A DNA stretch of 6,123 bases from Chitinophagaceae bacterium (GTDB taxonomy: Bacteria; Bacteroidota; Bacteroidia; Chitinophagales; Chitinophagaceae): assembly GCA_018061385.1 (NCBI GenBank), contig JAGOUF010000158.1:1-6123 (forward strand), written 5' to 3'. How positions within the stretch are numbered: position 1 is the first letter of the stretch; each line of letters begins with the position of its first letter. The position numbers and the translations under genes were made by a program. Positions 1 through 5,996 of this stretch are shown piece after piece. The notes beneath the pieces are model-generated. The model saw only the letters and a program-made list of their open reading frames with translations, made no database searches and was not told the DNA's origin.

Positions 1-105
1 AAGTACCGCTCTAAGAAATAGGTTCACATTATAAAACTTCATTACCAAATAAATGTTTTACTAAAAATAGTCTAAATTATTTCATCCACTTACTCTAAGC
101 TACAA

Positions 106-138
106 TTGATTTTGCTATTCTTAAACATAATAAATTTG
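106..138 (+). promoter_or_regulatory. Bacteroidota-type promoter for the AraC-family regulator
   Basis: The octamer TAAATTTG at 131-138 matches the Bacteroidota -7 consensus TAnnTTTG exactly. A TTG at 106-108 lies 22 bases upstream, within the usual spacing for the -33 element; an alternative TTTG sits at 111-114 (16-base spacer). Transcription would start near 142, giving a leader of about 30 bases before the ATG at 174. This is a sequence match only; no transcript data are available. Confidence 0.6.
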
Positions 139-144
139 CAAATT
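133..144. promoter_or_regulatory. Perfect 12-bp palindrome over the -7 element (operator candidate)
   Basis: AATTTGCAAATT is its own reverse complement and covers most of the TAAATTTG -7 element and the expected start of transcription. A protein bound here would block initiation, so negative autoregulation of the AraC-type gene is possible. The core ATTTGCAAAT recurs as ATTTGTAAAT inside the palindrome at 1108-1123. AT-rich palindromes also arise by chance, so its role is inferred. Confidence 0.35.
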
Positions 145-173
145 ACATGTACATACATTAATTTTACACCCTC

Positions 174-1094
174 ATGCAACAAGTATTAGACATATTAAAA
201 TTGGCACATAGAGGTGGAATAGAACCTAGTATGGACTTATTGCATCAAAAAGAACAGAGTATTCCAGGTTCAATTAATTATCATATTCGTCGCTACTTTG
301 CACAACATCCTTGGGTTGCCGACGATGCAGGTATGATGGTGTATCATTACAACGAAAAGAGACCAAGTGACAACTTTTTAGAGCTTCGTTTTTGTACAAC
401 TGGCAACAAATATTGTTATGATAAAAGTTGTAGCTTCTGCGAAAAACAACCTACCAATTGCCAAGGTCAACAAGCAACGGTAGATGTTTTTACTTTTCAT
501 TTTTCTTCAACTTTCTTAAATCAGTTTACACATAATGTTAAATTGAGTAATAGAAAAGATGAAGTATTGGCATTTAAACATCCCAACGCATTTACCAAAG
601 TTTTTCCTATTTGCAATAAGAAGAGAAATGTTTTAGATGCTTTGTTAAACCATAGTTATACTGGTGCATTAGAAAATATTTTCATCAATGCAAAAATTCA
701 TGAACTACTTTTGTATAGTTTAGATTGTTTGGTAGATGAAAAAGAAGAAGGTTTTACTTGTAAGTTTTTAGAAGATGAATATAGCCGTAATGGAATTTAT
801 TCGGCTAGAGATATTTTGTTACAGCACATTGGCGATCCTATTACTATAAAAGAATTAAGTCGAAAGGTTGCCATGAATGAATGTTACCTGAAGAAAGGTT
901 TCAAAGAAATTTTTGGTACCACAATTTTCGATTTCTATCAACAACAAAGAATGGAACATGCCAAATATTTGTTGTACGAAAAAGCATTAAGTGTTACAGA
1001 TGTTTCAGCTTTGTTAGGCTACTCTTCCATTTCACATTTTTCTGCAGCATTCAAAAAACACACAGGCTTAAAACCTTGTGATTTATTAAAATAG
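174..1094 (+). CDS. AraC-family transcriptional regulator with cysteine-rich N-terminal half
   Basis: This encodes a 306-residue cytoplasmic DNA-binding regulator. The C-terminal part (about residues 205-306) is a standard AraC/XylS domain with two helix-turn-helix units. The first is at about 225-248 (IKELSRKVAMNECYLKKGFK). The second is at about 274-298 and contains the family signature GYSSISHFSAAFKKHTG, followed by KP near the end. The N-terminal half is not a recognisable cupin by eye. It carries five cysteines in a short stretch, C74, C81, C86, C89 and C96 (C-x6-C-x4-C-x2-C-x6-C), which could hold a metal or act as a redox switch. The start at 174 is chosen because it follows the promoter at 106-138; an in-frame ATG at 147 meets a stop after four codons. 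No Shine-Dalgarno sequence is seen, which is normal in this phylum. The gene lies upstream of an amidohydrolase and a TonB receptor/HmuY pair that it may control. The family call is firm; target and signal are unknown. Confidence 0.93.
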   Translation: MQQVLDILKLAHRGGIEPSMDLLHQKEQSIPGSINYHIRRYFAQHPWVADDAGMMVYHYNEKRPSDNFLELRFCTTGNKYCYDKSCSFCEKQPTNCQGQQATVDVFTFHFSSTFLNQFTHNVKLSNRKDEVLAFKHPNAFTKVFPICNKKRNVLDALLNHSYTGALENIFINAKIHELLLYSLDCLVDEKEEGFTCKFLEDEYSRNGIYSARDILLQHIGDPITIKELSRKVAMNECYLKKGFKEIFGTTIFDFYQQQRMEHAKYLLYEKALSVTDVSALLGYSSISHFSAAFKKHTGLKPCDLLK

Positions 1095-1107
1095 TGTAAT
1101 AGGTTTA

Positions 1108-1123
1108 TGCATTTGTAAATGCA
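1108..1123. promoter_or_regulatory. 16-bp palindrome upstream of the amidohydrolase gene
   Basis: TGCATTT and AAATGCA are perfect inverted arms separated by GT. The element sits 14 bases after the regulator stop codon and 39 bases before the amidohydrolase ATG. It lacks a following T-run, so it does not look like an intrinsic terminator. Its core ATTTGTAAAT differs by one base from the core of the palindrome at 133-144, suggesting the same protein could bind both. A TTTG at 1112-1115 could serve as a -33 element, but no convincing TAnnTTTG follows; TACTTTTA at 1151-1158 is the closest. The amidohydrolase may therefore be cotranscribed with the regulator or use a weak promoter here. Confidence 0.35.
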
Positions 1124-1162
1124 CGAATATTAAGCTATAAAATTTTCTGCTACTTTTACTGC

Positions 1163-2800
1163 ATGAAAAAAATTCATGTTGCAATCCTGTTATTTCTATT
1201 TACATCTTGTAAACTATCACAGAACAATACTATCGATACCATTGTTCATCATGCTGTAATTTATACAGTTGACGAAAAATTTACCATTGCCGAAGCAATG
1301 GCCATTAAAAATGGAAAAATTGTTGCAATTGGTACCAATGCCGATATTTTAGGAAAGTACAATGCTAAAGAAACGATTGACGCAGCAGGCAAAGCTGTTT
1401 ATCCAGGATTTATAGATGCTCATGCCCATTTTTTAGGCTACGGACAAAGTATTTTTGCTGTGAACTTGTACGATTGTAAAACTTGGGAAGAAGCTATTGA
1501 AAGAGTACAAAAATTTGTAGAAAAAAATCCTCAAGAAAAATGGATTGTAGGTCGTGGTTGGGATCAAAATAAATTTCCACGCAAACAGTTTCCTACAAAT
1601 GAATCTCTTAGTAAAACTTTCCCTAACACTCCAGTTTTATTAACGAGGGTAGATGGTCATGCAGCCATTGCAAATGCAAAAGCTTTGGAATTAGCCGGTA
1701 TTAAACCAAATCAACAATTAACTGGTGGAGAAATAGAAACAAAGAATGGTTTACTTACAGGTTTGTTAATAGACAATGCAGTTGATGCAATTTCTGCAAA
1801 AATTCCTGCTGCAACCAAAGCCGATTATGAAGCTTGGTTGTTGGCTGCACAAAAAAACTGCTTTGCCCAAGGTCTTACAACCATTACAGATTGTGGCTTA
1901 ATGTACAACGATGTTGAACAAATAGACGCTTTACAAAAAGCAGGAAAACTACACATGAAAATGTATGTAATGCTTAGCGATGATAAACAAAACTACGACC
2001 GCTATTTACAGCATGGTCCTTATAAAACAGATAAACTTTATGTAAAAGGCATTAAAGTATATGCAGATGGTGCATTGGGTAGCAGAGGTGCATGTTTGTT
2101 ACAACATTATTCCGACAAAGCCAATTGGAGTGGTTTTTTATTGAGCAATTTATCACACTTCGATTCAGTTGCAAATCTTCTATCAAAAACCAATTTTCAA
2201 ATGTGTACACATGCCATTGGCGATAGTGCCAACAGAGCAATTTTAAACATTTACAATAAATACTTAAAAGGCAAAAATGATAAACGCTGGCGTATAGAAC
2301 ATGCACAGGTAGTAAATGAAAACGATTTTAATTTGTTTGGAGCTGCATCTGTTGTTCCATCGGTACAACCAACACATGCCACCAGCGATATGTATTGGGC
2401 AGCTGATAGATTGGGTACTGAAAGAATTAAAGGAGCTTATGCCTATCAGCAGTTATTGCAACAAAATGGTTGGCTTCCGTTGGGAACAGATTTTCCGGTA
2501 GAAGATATTTCTCCATTTAAAACATTTTATGCTGCTGTGGTAAGAATGGACGATAAAAATTATCCTACTGGTGGCTTTCAAAAAGAAAATGCGTTAACCC
2601 GCCAACAAACTTTACATGGCATGACCATTTGGGCAGCCAAAGCCAACTTTTTAGAAAAAGAAACAGGTAGCTTGGAAAAAAATAAAAAAGCCGACTTTAT
2701 TATGTTGGATACCGATTTAATAAAAGCCATGGAAACTGAATTATTGAATACAAAAGTAATTGCTACTTGGGTAGATGGAAAAAAGGTCTTTGGAAAATAA
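1163..2800 (+). CDS. Lipoprotein amidohydrolase, YtcJ-like (Amidohydrolase_3 family)
   Basis: This encodes a 545-residue metal-dependent hydrolase of the YtcJ / N-substituted formamide deformylase group. The N-terminus is a short lipoprotein signal ending in the lipobox FTSC, with lipid-bearing Cys16. It is followed by Lys-Leu-Ser-Gln rather than the acidic surface-export signal, so the enzyme probably faces the periplasm. A small beta domain precedes the barrel (ending near GKAVYPGFIDAHAHF). Metal and catalytic residues are all visible: H87 and H89 (HxH), K298 in GIKVYADG (the likely carboxylated lysine), H350 in THAIGD, H380 in RIEHAQ and D443 in GTDFP. The C-terminal part has the family's ALTRQQTLHGMT and KKADFIMLD strings. 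Length is normal and there is no frame damage. Members hydrolyse amide or related C-N bonds, but substrates are mostly unknown and none can be assigned here. The regulator gene ends 68 bases upstream, so cotranscription is possible. Confidence 0.93.
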   Translation: MKKIHVAILLFLFTSCKLSQNNTIDTIVHHAVIYTVDEKFTIAEAMAIKNGKIVAIGTNADILGKYNAKETIDAAGKAVYPGFIDAHAHFLGYGQSIFAVNLYDCKTWEEAIERVQKFVEKNPQEKWIVGRGWDQNKFPRKQFPTNESLSKTFPNTPVLLTRVDGHAAIANAKALELAGIKPNQQLTGGEIETKNGLLTGLLIDNAVDAISAKIPAATKADYEAWLLAAQKNCFAQGLTTITDCGLMYNDVEQIDALQKAGKLHMKMYVMLSDDKQNYDRYLQHGPYKTDKLYVKGIKVYADGALGSRGACLLQHYSDKANWSGFLLSNLSHFDSVANLLSKTNFQMCTHAIGDSANRAILNIYNKYLKGKNDKRWRIEHAQVVNENDFNLFGAASVVPSVQPTHATSDMYWAADRLGTERIKGAYAYQQLLQQNGWLPLGTDFPVEDISPFKTFYAAVVRMDDKNYPTGGFQKENALTRQQTLHGMTIWAAKANFLEKETGSLEKNKKADFIMLDTDLIKAMETELLNTKVIATWVDGKKVFGK

Positions 2801-2821
2801 ACAACTAAAACTGTTTATTCC
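2792..2821 (+). terminator. Weak AT-rich hairpin at the end of the amidohydrolase gene
   Basis: AATAAACA (2796-2803) and TGTTTATT (2812-2819) form a perfect 8-bp stem with an 8-base loop; flanking GG (2792-2793) and CC (2820-2821) could add pairs across a two-base bulge. The stem overlaps the stop codon, and the downstream sequence is T-rich (ATTTTAATTTAATTTT) without a clean T-run. It may terminate poorly, so readthrough into the next operon cannot be excluded. Confidence 0.35.
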
Positions 2822-2878
2822 ATTTTAATTTAATTTTAAGATTCACAATAAAAATTAAGCTGTTTGTTAAACGAAAAA

Positions 2879-2925
2879 TGACTTGCGTCAGCCTTTTCAT
2901 TTTTGTTGTGTCATTTGTTCGTCAT
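2879..2925. promoter_or_regulatory. Spaced GTCA repeats around the receptor promoter (regulator-binding candidate)
   Basis: TGAC-TTGC-GTCA (2879-2890) is a small inverted repeat. GTCAT recurs at 2910-2914 and 2921-2925, exactly 11 bases apart (about one helical turn) and 23 bases from the first GTCA at 2887. The repeats flank the -33 region and fill the spacer of the promoter candidate at 2903-2935. AraC-type proteins often bind directly repeated half-sites on one helix face, so the regulator at 174-1094 is a possible binder. The motif is short and the assignment is inference. Confidence 0.3.
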
Positions 2926-2935
2926 ACTAATTTTA
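2903..2935 (+). promoter_or_regulatory. Promoter candidate for the TonB receptor / HmuY-like operon
   Basis: TAATTTTA at 2928-2935 matches TAnnTTTG at all but the last position. TTG triplets at 2903-2905 and 2906-2908 lie 22 and 19 bases upstream, both acceptable for the -33 element. Transcription would start near 2942, leaving a leader of about 60 bases before the receptor start. The imperfect -7 element would suit a promoter that needs an activator. Confidence 0.45.
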
Positions 2936-2966
2936 GCTCATATCGTTTTACAATTCTATGGCAATT

Positions 2967-2992
2967 CTTAGCATTAGCTAAGCAACTTTTGC
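2967..2992 (+). other. Two overlapping small hairpins in the receptor mRNA leader
   Basis: CTTAGC (2967-2972) pairs perfectly with GCTAAG (2977-2982) around an ATTA loop. GCAA (2982-2985) pairs with TTGC (2989-2992) around a 3-base loop and shares one base with the first stem. The structures end 12 bases before the ATG at 3005. They could affect translation or mRNA stability. They match no riboswitch class I recognise, and their small size means chance is possible. Confidence 0.3.
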
Positions 2993-3004
2993 CATTCAAA
3001 AGAT

Positions 3005-5092
3005 ATGATGCAACGCAACTACATACTTTCTTTACTCATTGGTATTTCTTTAGTTACTACAGTAAGTGCTCAAAAAGACACACTTACAGGAACTGGAGAT
3101 GAAATTGTGGTTACTGGAACAAGAACTGAAAGAAAGTTGAGCAATGTTGCAGTTCCTACAAAAATTATTTCTCGAAAAACCATTCAACAAGCTGGCTCAT
3201 TAAGGCTAAGTGATGTTTTGCAAGAACAAGCTGGTTTATTTTTAACCTCTGGTTTTGGTGTTGGTGTTCAAATGCAGGGTTTGAACCCCGATTACACCAT
3301 GATTATGATTAATGGAGAGCCATTGGTAGGAAGAACATCTGGAGTACTTGATTTAAATAGGTTAACCGTTGGCAACATCCAAAAAATTGAAATTGTAAAA
3401 GGCCCATCATCTAGTTTATATGGCAGCGAAGCAATGGCTGGTGTAATTAATATTATAACGGATAAATCAGCTTCAAAAAAATTCAACACATCTATTCGTT
3501 ATGGCACTTATAATACGTTAGATGCCAATATTGGTGGAAGTACAACTTTGGGTAAATTGGGTATCAATGCGTTTATCAATAGTTACAATAGCGATGGTTA
3601 CAGTATACGCCCATTTTCTGTAGAAAGAACAGTTGCACCCATTTGGAGATTAAGCAATCAACTGCAATTAACTTACCCAATTTCATCGAAAACTAAAATT
3701 GAAGTATCGGCTCGTTACAGTTACGAACACATAAAAAATACGATTGCAGTTACCAATAATGGTGTTATTACTTATTCAGATGGAAAAGAAATACACCACG
3801 ACTTTAATCTCAATCCTGTTATAACACACAATTTCAACAGCAAATTAAAATCGGCTCTTCGTTTATATGCAACTCGTTTTCAATCGGAGCAAAAATTAAA
3901 TACTTCGGTAAGTAGTTTGTATGATGATAAATTAGATCATCAATTTTTACGTGCCGAAAATCAAACAGATTATATTTTCAACAATAAAATTAATATAACT
4001 GCTGGTGCTGGTATTATAAACGAAGGCGTTAAAAGCACTCGCTATGAAGTAAGTAGCGATAGAAAATTAAATACCATTTCTTATTTGTTTGCACAAGCAG
4101 AAATTAAGCCCACTGAGCGTTTTACTCTAATCACAGGCTTGCGTTACGACAATAATCAATTATTTGCAGCTGCATTTTCGCCCAAATTAGCTGTAATGTA
4201 TAAAGCAGGTAAAAAATTAAAATTAAATGCAAGTATTGGAAGAGGATTTAAGGCACCCGACTTCCGTCAGCTATACCTTAGCTTTACCAACACTGCTGCT
4301 GGCAGCTACAGTGTATTTGGTACTTTAGAAGCACAAACACAAATAGAACGATTAAAGCAACTGGGTCAAATACAATCTTTCGAATCGGATTATTACAAAT
4401 TGAAAGATTTAAAACCCGAATTTTCTACTGGCATAAATTTCTCGGCTCAATATACTTTCAACCAAAAACTAAATGCAACTATTAATGTATTTAGAAATGA
4501 TATTGAGAATTTGATTGATACCAGATTGGTTGCAGTATACAACAATGGAGCCCAAATTTATAGTTACTTAAATGTAAAAAATGCTTACACACAAGGTGTA
4601 GAAACTGAATTGAATTATAAATTGAATACCCATTTTTCAGTTGCGGGTAGTTATCAACTTTTATTTACAGCAGATAAAGACCAATTGAAGGAAATTAAGG
4701 ACAATCGTGTGTACACAAAAGATGCAAATGGTTTTCCCCGATTAATGGAACGCAGTGAATATTTTGGTTTGCCTAACAGAAGCCGCCAAATGGGCAATAT
4801 AAAATTGCTGTACGAACAAAACAACTACTTCATCAATATCAGGGCATTGTATCGTAGCAAATGGGCTATCTCCGATAAAGATGGTAATGGCTTATACAAC
4901 ACCAATGATGAATTTGCAAGTGGGTATGTTCAACTAAATATTTCAGCAGGAAAGCAATTTAAAAATGGTATTCGCATACAGGCTGGAACCGATAATTTGA
5001 ACGATTATACCGACATAAATAATTTACCCAATTTACCCGGTAGAACTTTTTATGCAACAATCACCTATAACTTTTCAAAATATAAAAAATAG
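3005..5092 (+). CDS. TonB-dependent outer-membrane receptor, HmuR/BtuB/CirA-like
   Basis: This encodes a 695-residue outer-membrane active transporter energised by TonB. A Sec signal peptide covers residues 1-22, with cleavage after VSA and before Gln23. A TonB-box-like segment (DEIVVTGTRTE, 32-42) follows. The plug domain runs from about 45 to 152 with the typical IEIVKGPSSSLYGSEA string (128-143) ahead of GVINIIT. The rest is a 22-strand barrel with many alternating aromatic strands. There is no SusC-type N-terminal carboxypeptidase-like domain. FKAP (415-418) and LKPE (469-472) correspond to the FRAP/YRAP and NPDL-LKPE regions of haem receptors, but no histidine lies between them, where those receptors carry a haem ligand. 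Residues 624-635 (DKDGNGLYNTND) resemble an EF-hand calcium loop. ATG at 3005 is followed at once by another ATG at 3008, so the start may be either. The HmuY-family partner starts 7 bases downstream. Family is certain; ligand (haem, cobalamin, siderophore or other) is not. Confidence 0.94.
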   Translation: MMQRNYILSLLIGISLVTTVSAQKDTLTGTGDEIVVTGTRTERKLSNVAVPTKIISRKTIQQAGSLRLSDVLQEQAGLFLTSGFGVGVQMQGLNPDYTMIMINGEPLVGRTSGVLDLNRLTVGNIQKIEIVKGPSSSLYGSEAMAGVINIITDKSASKKFNTSIRYGTYNTLDANIGGSTTLGKLGINAFINSYNSDGYSIRPFSVERTVAPIWRLSNQLQLTYPISSKTKIEVSARYSYEHIKNTIAVTNNGVITYSDGKEIHHDFNLNPVITHNFNSKLKSALRLYATRFQSEQKLNTSVSSLYDDKLDHQFLRAENQTDYIFNNKINITAGAGIINEGVKSTRYEVSSDRKLNTISYLFAQAEIKPTERFTLITGLRYDNNQLFAAAFSPKLAVMYKAGKKLKLNASIGRGFKAPDFRQLYLSFTNTAAGSYSVFGTLEAQTQIERLKQLGQIQSFESDYYKLKDLKPEFSTGINFSAQYTFNQKLNATINVFRNDIENLIDTRLVAVYNNGAQIYSYLNVKNAYTQGVETELNYKLNTHFSVAGSYQLLFTADKDQLKEIKDNRVYTKDANGFPRLMERSEYFGLPNRSRQMGNIKLLYEQNNYFINIRALYRSKWAISDKDGNGLYNTNDEFASGYVQLNISAGKQFKNGIRIQAGTDNLNDYTDINNLPNLPGRTFYATITYNFSKYKK

Positions 5093-5099
5093 CATACAA

Positions 5100-5774
5100 A
5101 TGAAAAACGTAAGTAGCAAATTAGCAGTAGTGGTATTAATGATTGCATCTTTTACAGCTTGTAAAAAAGATGATGCTCCAACAGTTGATACAACAAATAA
5201 TGGTAGCTTTAAAGTATTTACACAAGGTAGTGTTACAACAGTACAAAACTTACAATCGGATACCATTATAGGTTTATCGCCAATTGGACAACCTTATGGT
5301 GCAGGTAAATACACTTTTTTTAGTTTAGCCGATGGTGCATTGGTTGCCAATAGCGATAGTGCTACAACCAAATGGGATATTGGCTTTCGTGGTACTACCA
5401 TTATAACAAACAGTGGAACTAGTGGTCCTGGTGCAGGTGGTGCATTTGTACAAATTGGTGTATTTGCAGATATTGCCGCTGTATCAAATGATTCAACTTT
5501 TAAAACCGATGCAGCTCCTAATTATGCAATTACCACTGGTAGTAACAAAGGCTGGTATGTGTACGATGGCCCTAATAATTTAGTTACACCAATTCCTGGT
5601 AGAGTTTTAATGATTCGTACTGCAACTGGTAAATATGCTAAGCTAGAAATTAGCAATTATTACAAAGGTGGAGTAACACCAGCAGTAACTGCTAGCGACA
5701 ATATTAAGTTAACAGAACAACGTTATTTTACTTTCCGTTATACGTATCAAGCAAACGGAAGCAAAAGTTTTTAA
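5100..5774 (+). CDS. HmuY-family surface lipoprotein
   Basis: This encodes a 224-residue lipoprotein. The signal sequence ends in the lipobox FTAC with Cys21. The next residues, Lys-Lys-Asp-Asp, fit the Bacteroidota lipoprotein export signal that sends proteins to the outer face of the outer membrane. The body matches the HmuY fold by eye: YTFFSLADGALV (71-82), KWDIGF (91-96), the glycine-rich TNSGTSGPGAGGA (103-115), GWYVYDGP (151-158), MIRTATGKYAKLEI (171-184) and the terminal YFTFRYTYQANGS (209-221). HmuY of P. gingivalis is a haemophore that binds haem through two histidines and passes it to the receptor HmuR. This protein has no histidine anywhere and only one methionine (M171) after the signal peptide, so neither the bis-His nor a two-methionine site is possible. 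It lies 7 bases after the receptor stop, in the same operon and just before a strong terminator. The start at 5100 is preferred over an in-frame ATG at 5052 because the lipoprotein signal begins here and the upstream ATG overlaps the receptor gene. Confidence 0.88.
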   Translation: MKNVSSKLAVVVLMIASFTACKKDDAPTVDTTNNGSFKVFTQGSVTTVQNLQSDTIIGLSPIGQPYGAGKYTFFSLADGALVANSDSATTKWDIGFRGTTIITNSGTSGPGAGGAFVQIGVFADIAAVSNDSTFKTDAAPNYAITTGSNKGWYVYDGPNNLVTPIPGRVLMIRTATGKYAKLEISNYYKGGVTPAVTASDNIKLTEQRYFTFRYTYQANGSKSF

Positions 5775-5796
5775 TTAACTTCTTGTGTTTCAATCC

Positions 5797-5823
5797 AAAA
5801 ACCTGCAATTATGCAGGTTTTTT
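5797..5823 (+). terminator. Intrinsic terminator after the HmuY-like gene
   Basis: AAAAACCTGCA (5797-5807) pairs perfectly with TGCAGGTTTTT (5812-5822) around the loop ATTA, giving an 11-bp stem that runs into six Ts (5818-5823). It lies 22 bases after the HmuY-like stop codon and closes the receptor/HmuY operon, separating it from ileS. The A-run on the left arm means it could also function in the opposite direction. Confidence 0.9.
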
Positions 5824-5873
5824 GTTGTTTAAGTAGCTTATCATTAAATATTCATTATTCCAAATACACCTAA

Positions 5874-5902
5874 CTGCTTTTCTCTCATAATCCTTAACTT
5901 CG
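5874..5902 (+). promoter_or_regulatory. Possible ileS promoter
   Basis: TAACTTCG at 5895-5902 matches the -7 consensus TAnnTTTG except for C in place of one T. The only -33 candidate is a poor CTG at 5874-5876 with an 18-base spacer. If used, transcription would start near 5909 and the ileS leader of roughly 90 bases would contain the heptamer repeats at 5922-5991. A promoter for ileS must lie after the terminator at 5797-5823, and this is the best candidate seen. Confidence 0.35.
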
Positions 5903-5921
5903 CCCACCTAAAAAGTGTATC

Positions 5922-5991
5922 GTTAAATGTTTATTGTTTAAAGTTAATTATCCCTATTTAACCTTAAACCTTAAGCCTTAAACCTTTAACC
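5922..5991. repeat. Two arrays of 7-base repeats in front of ileS
   Basis: From 5962 the sequence reads CCTTAAA, CCTTAAG, CCTTAAA, CCTTTAA and a final CC, four tandem heptamers ending 5 bases before the ileS ATG. Just upstream, 5922-5949 reads GTTAAAT, GTTTATT, GTTTAAA, GTTAATT, four looser heptamers of a GTTTAAA type. The two arrays are separated by 12 bases (5950-5961). The 7-base period is directly visible. The first unit type is partly self-complementary (TTTAAA). Function is unknown; slippage-prone spacing of a promoter or leader is one possibility. Confidence 0.75.
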
Positions 5992-5996
5992 AAAAG

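Noticed and set aside
1..21. Open frame ending in a stop at 19-21 with a basic tail (KYRSKK), possibly the end of an upstream gene
   Set aside because: Only six codons are visible; the other two forward frames also end soon, so nothing supports coding.
2801..3004. Cobalamin riboswitch or other known riboswitch before the TonB receptor
   Set aside because: No conserved B12-box-like sequence or multi-stem architecture is seen; the region is AT-rich with only small hairpins.
2878..3102. Open frame of 74 codons overlapping the receptor start
   Set aside because: It covers the promoter region and runs out of frame into the receptor signal peptide; its product is low-complexity, rich in Phe, Ser and His, with no family resemblance.
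5052..5099. An earlier in-frame ATG that would add 16 residues to the HmuY-like protein
   Set aside because: It would put hydrophilic residues ahead of a textbook lipoprotein signal and overlap the receptor gene; the ATG at 5100 fits much better.
5443..5454. Palindrome ATTTGTACAAAT resembling the operator candidates
   Set aside because: It lies inside the HmuY-like coding sequence, has a different centre from the intergenic pair, and is explained by the codons there.
5824..5996. T-box or other aminoacyl-tRNA-sensing leader before ileS
   Set aside because: No T-box consensus, antiterminator stem or internal terminator is visible, and T-box control of ileS is not typical of Bacteroidota.
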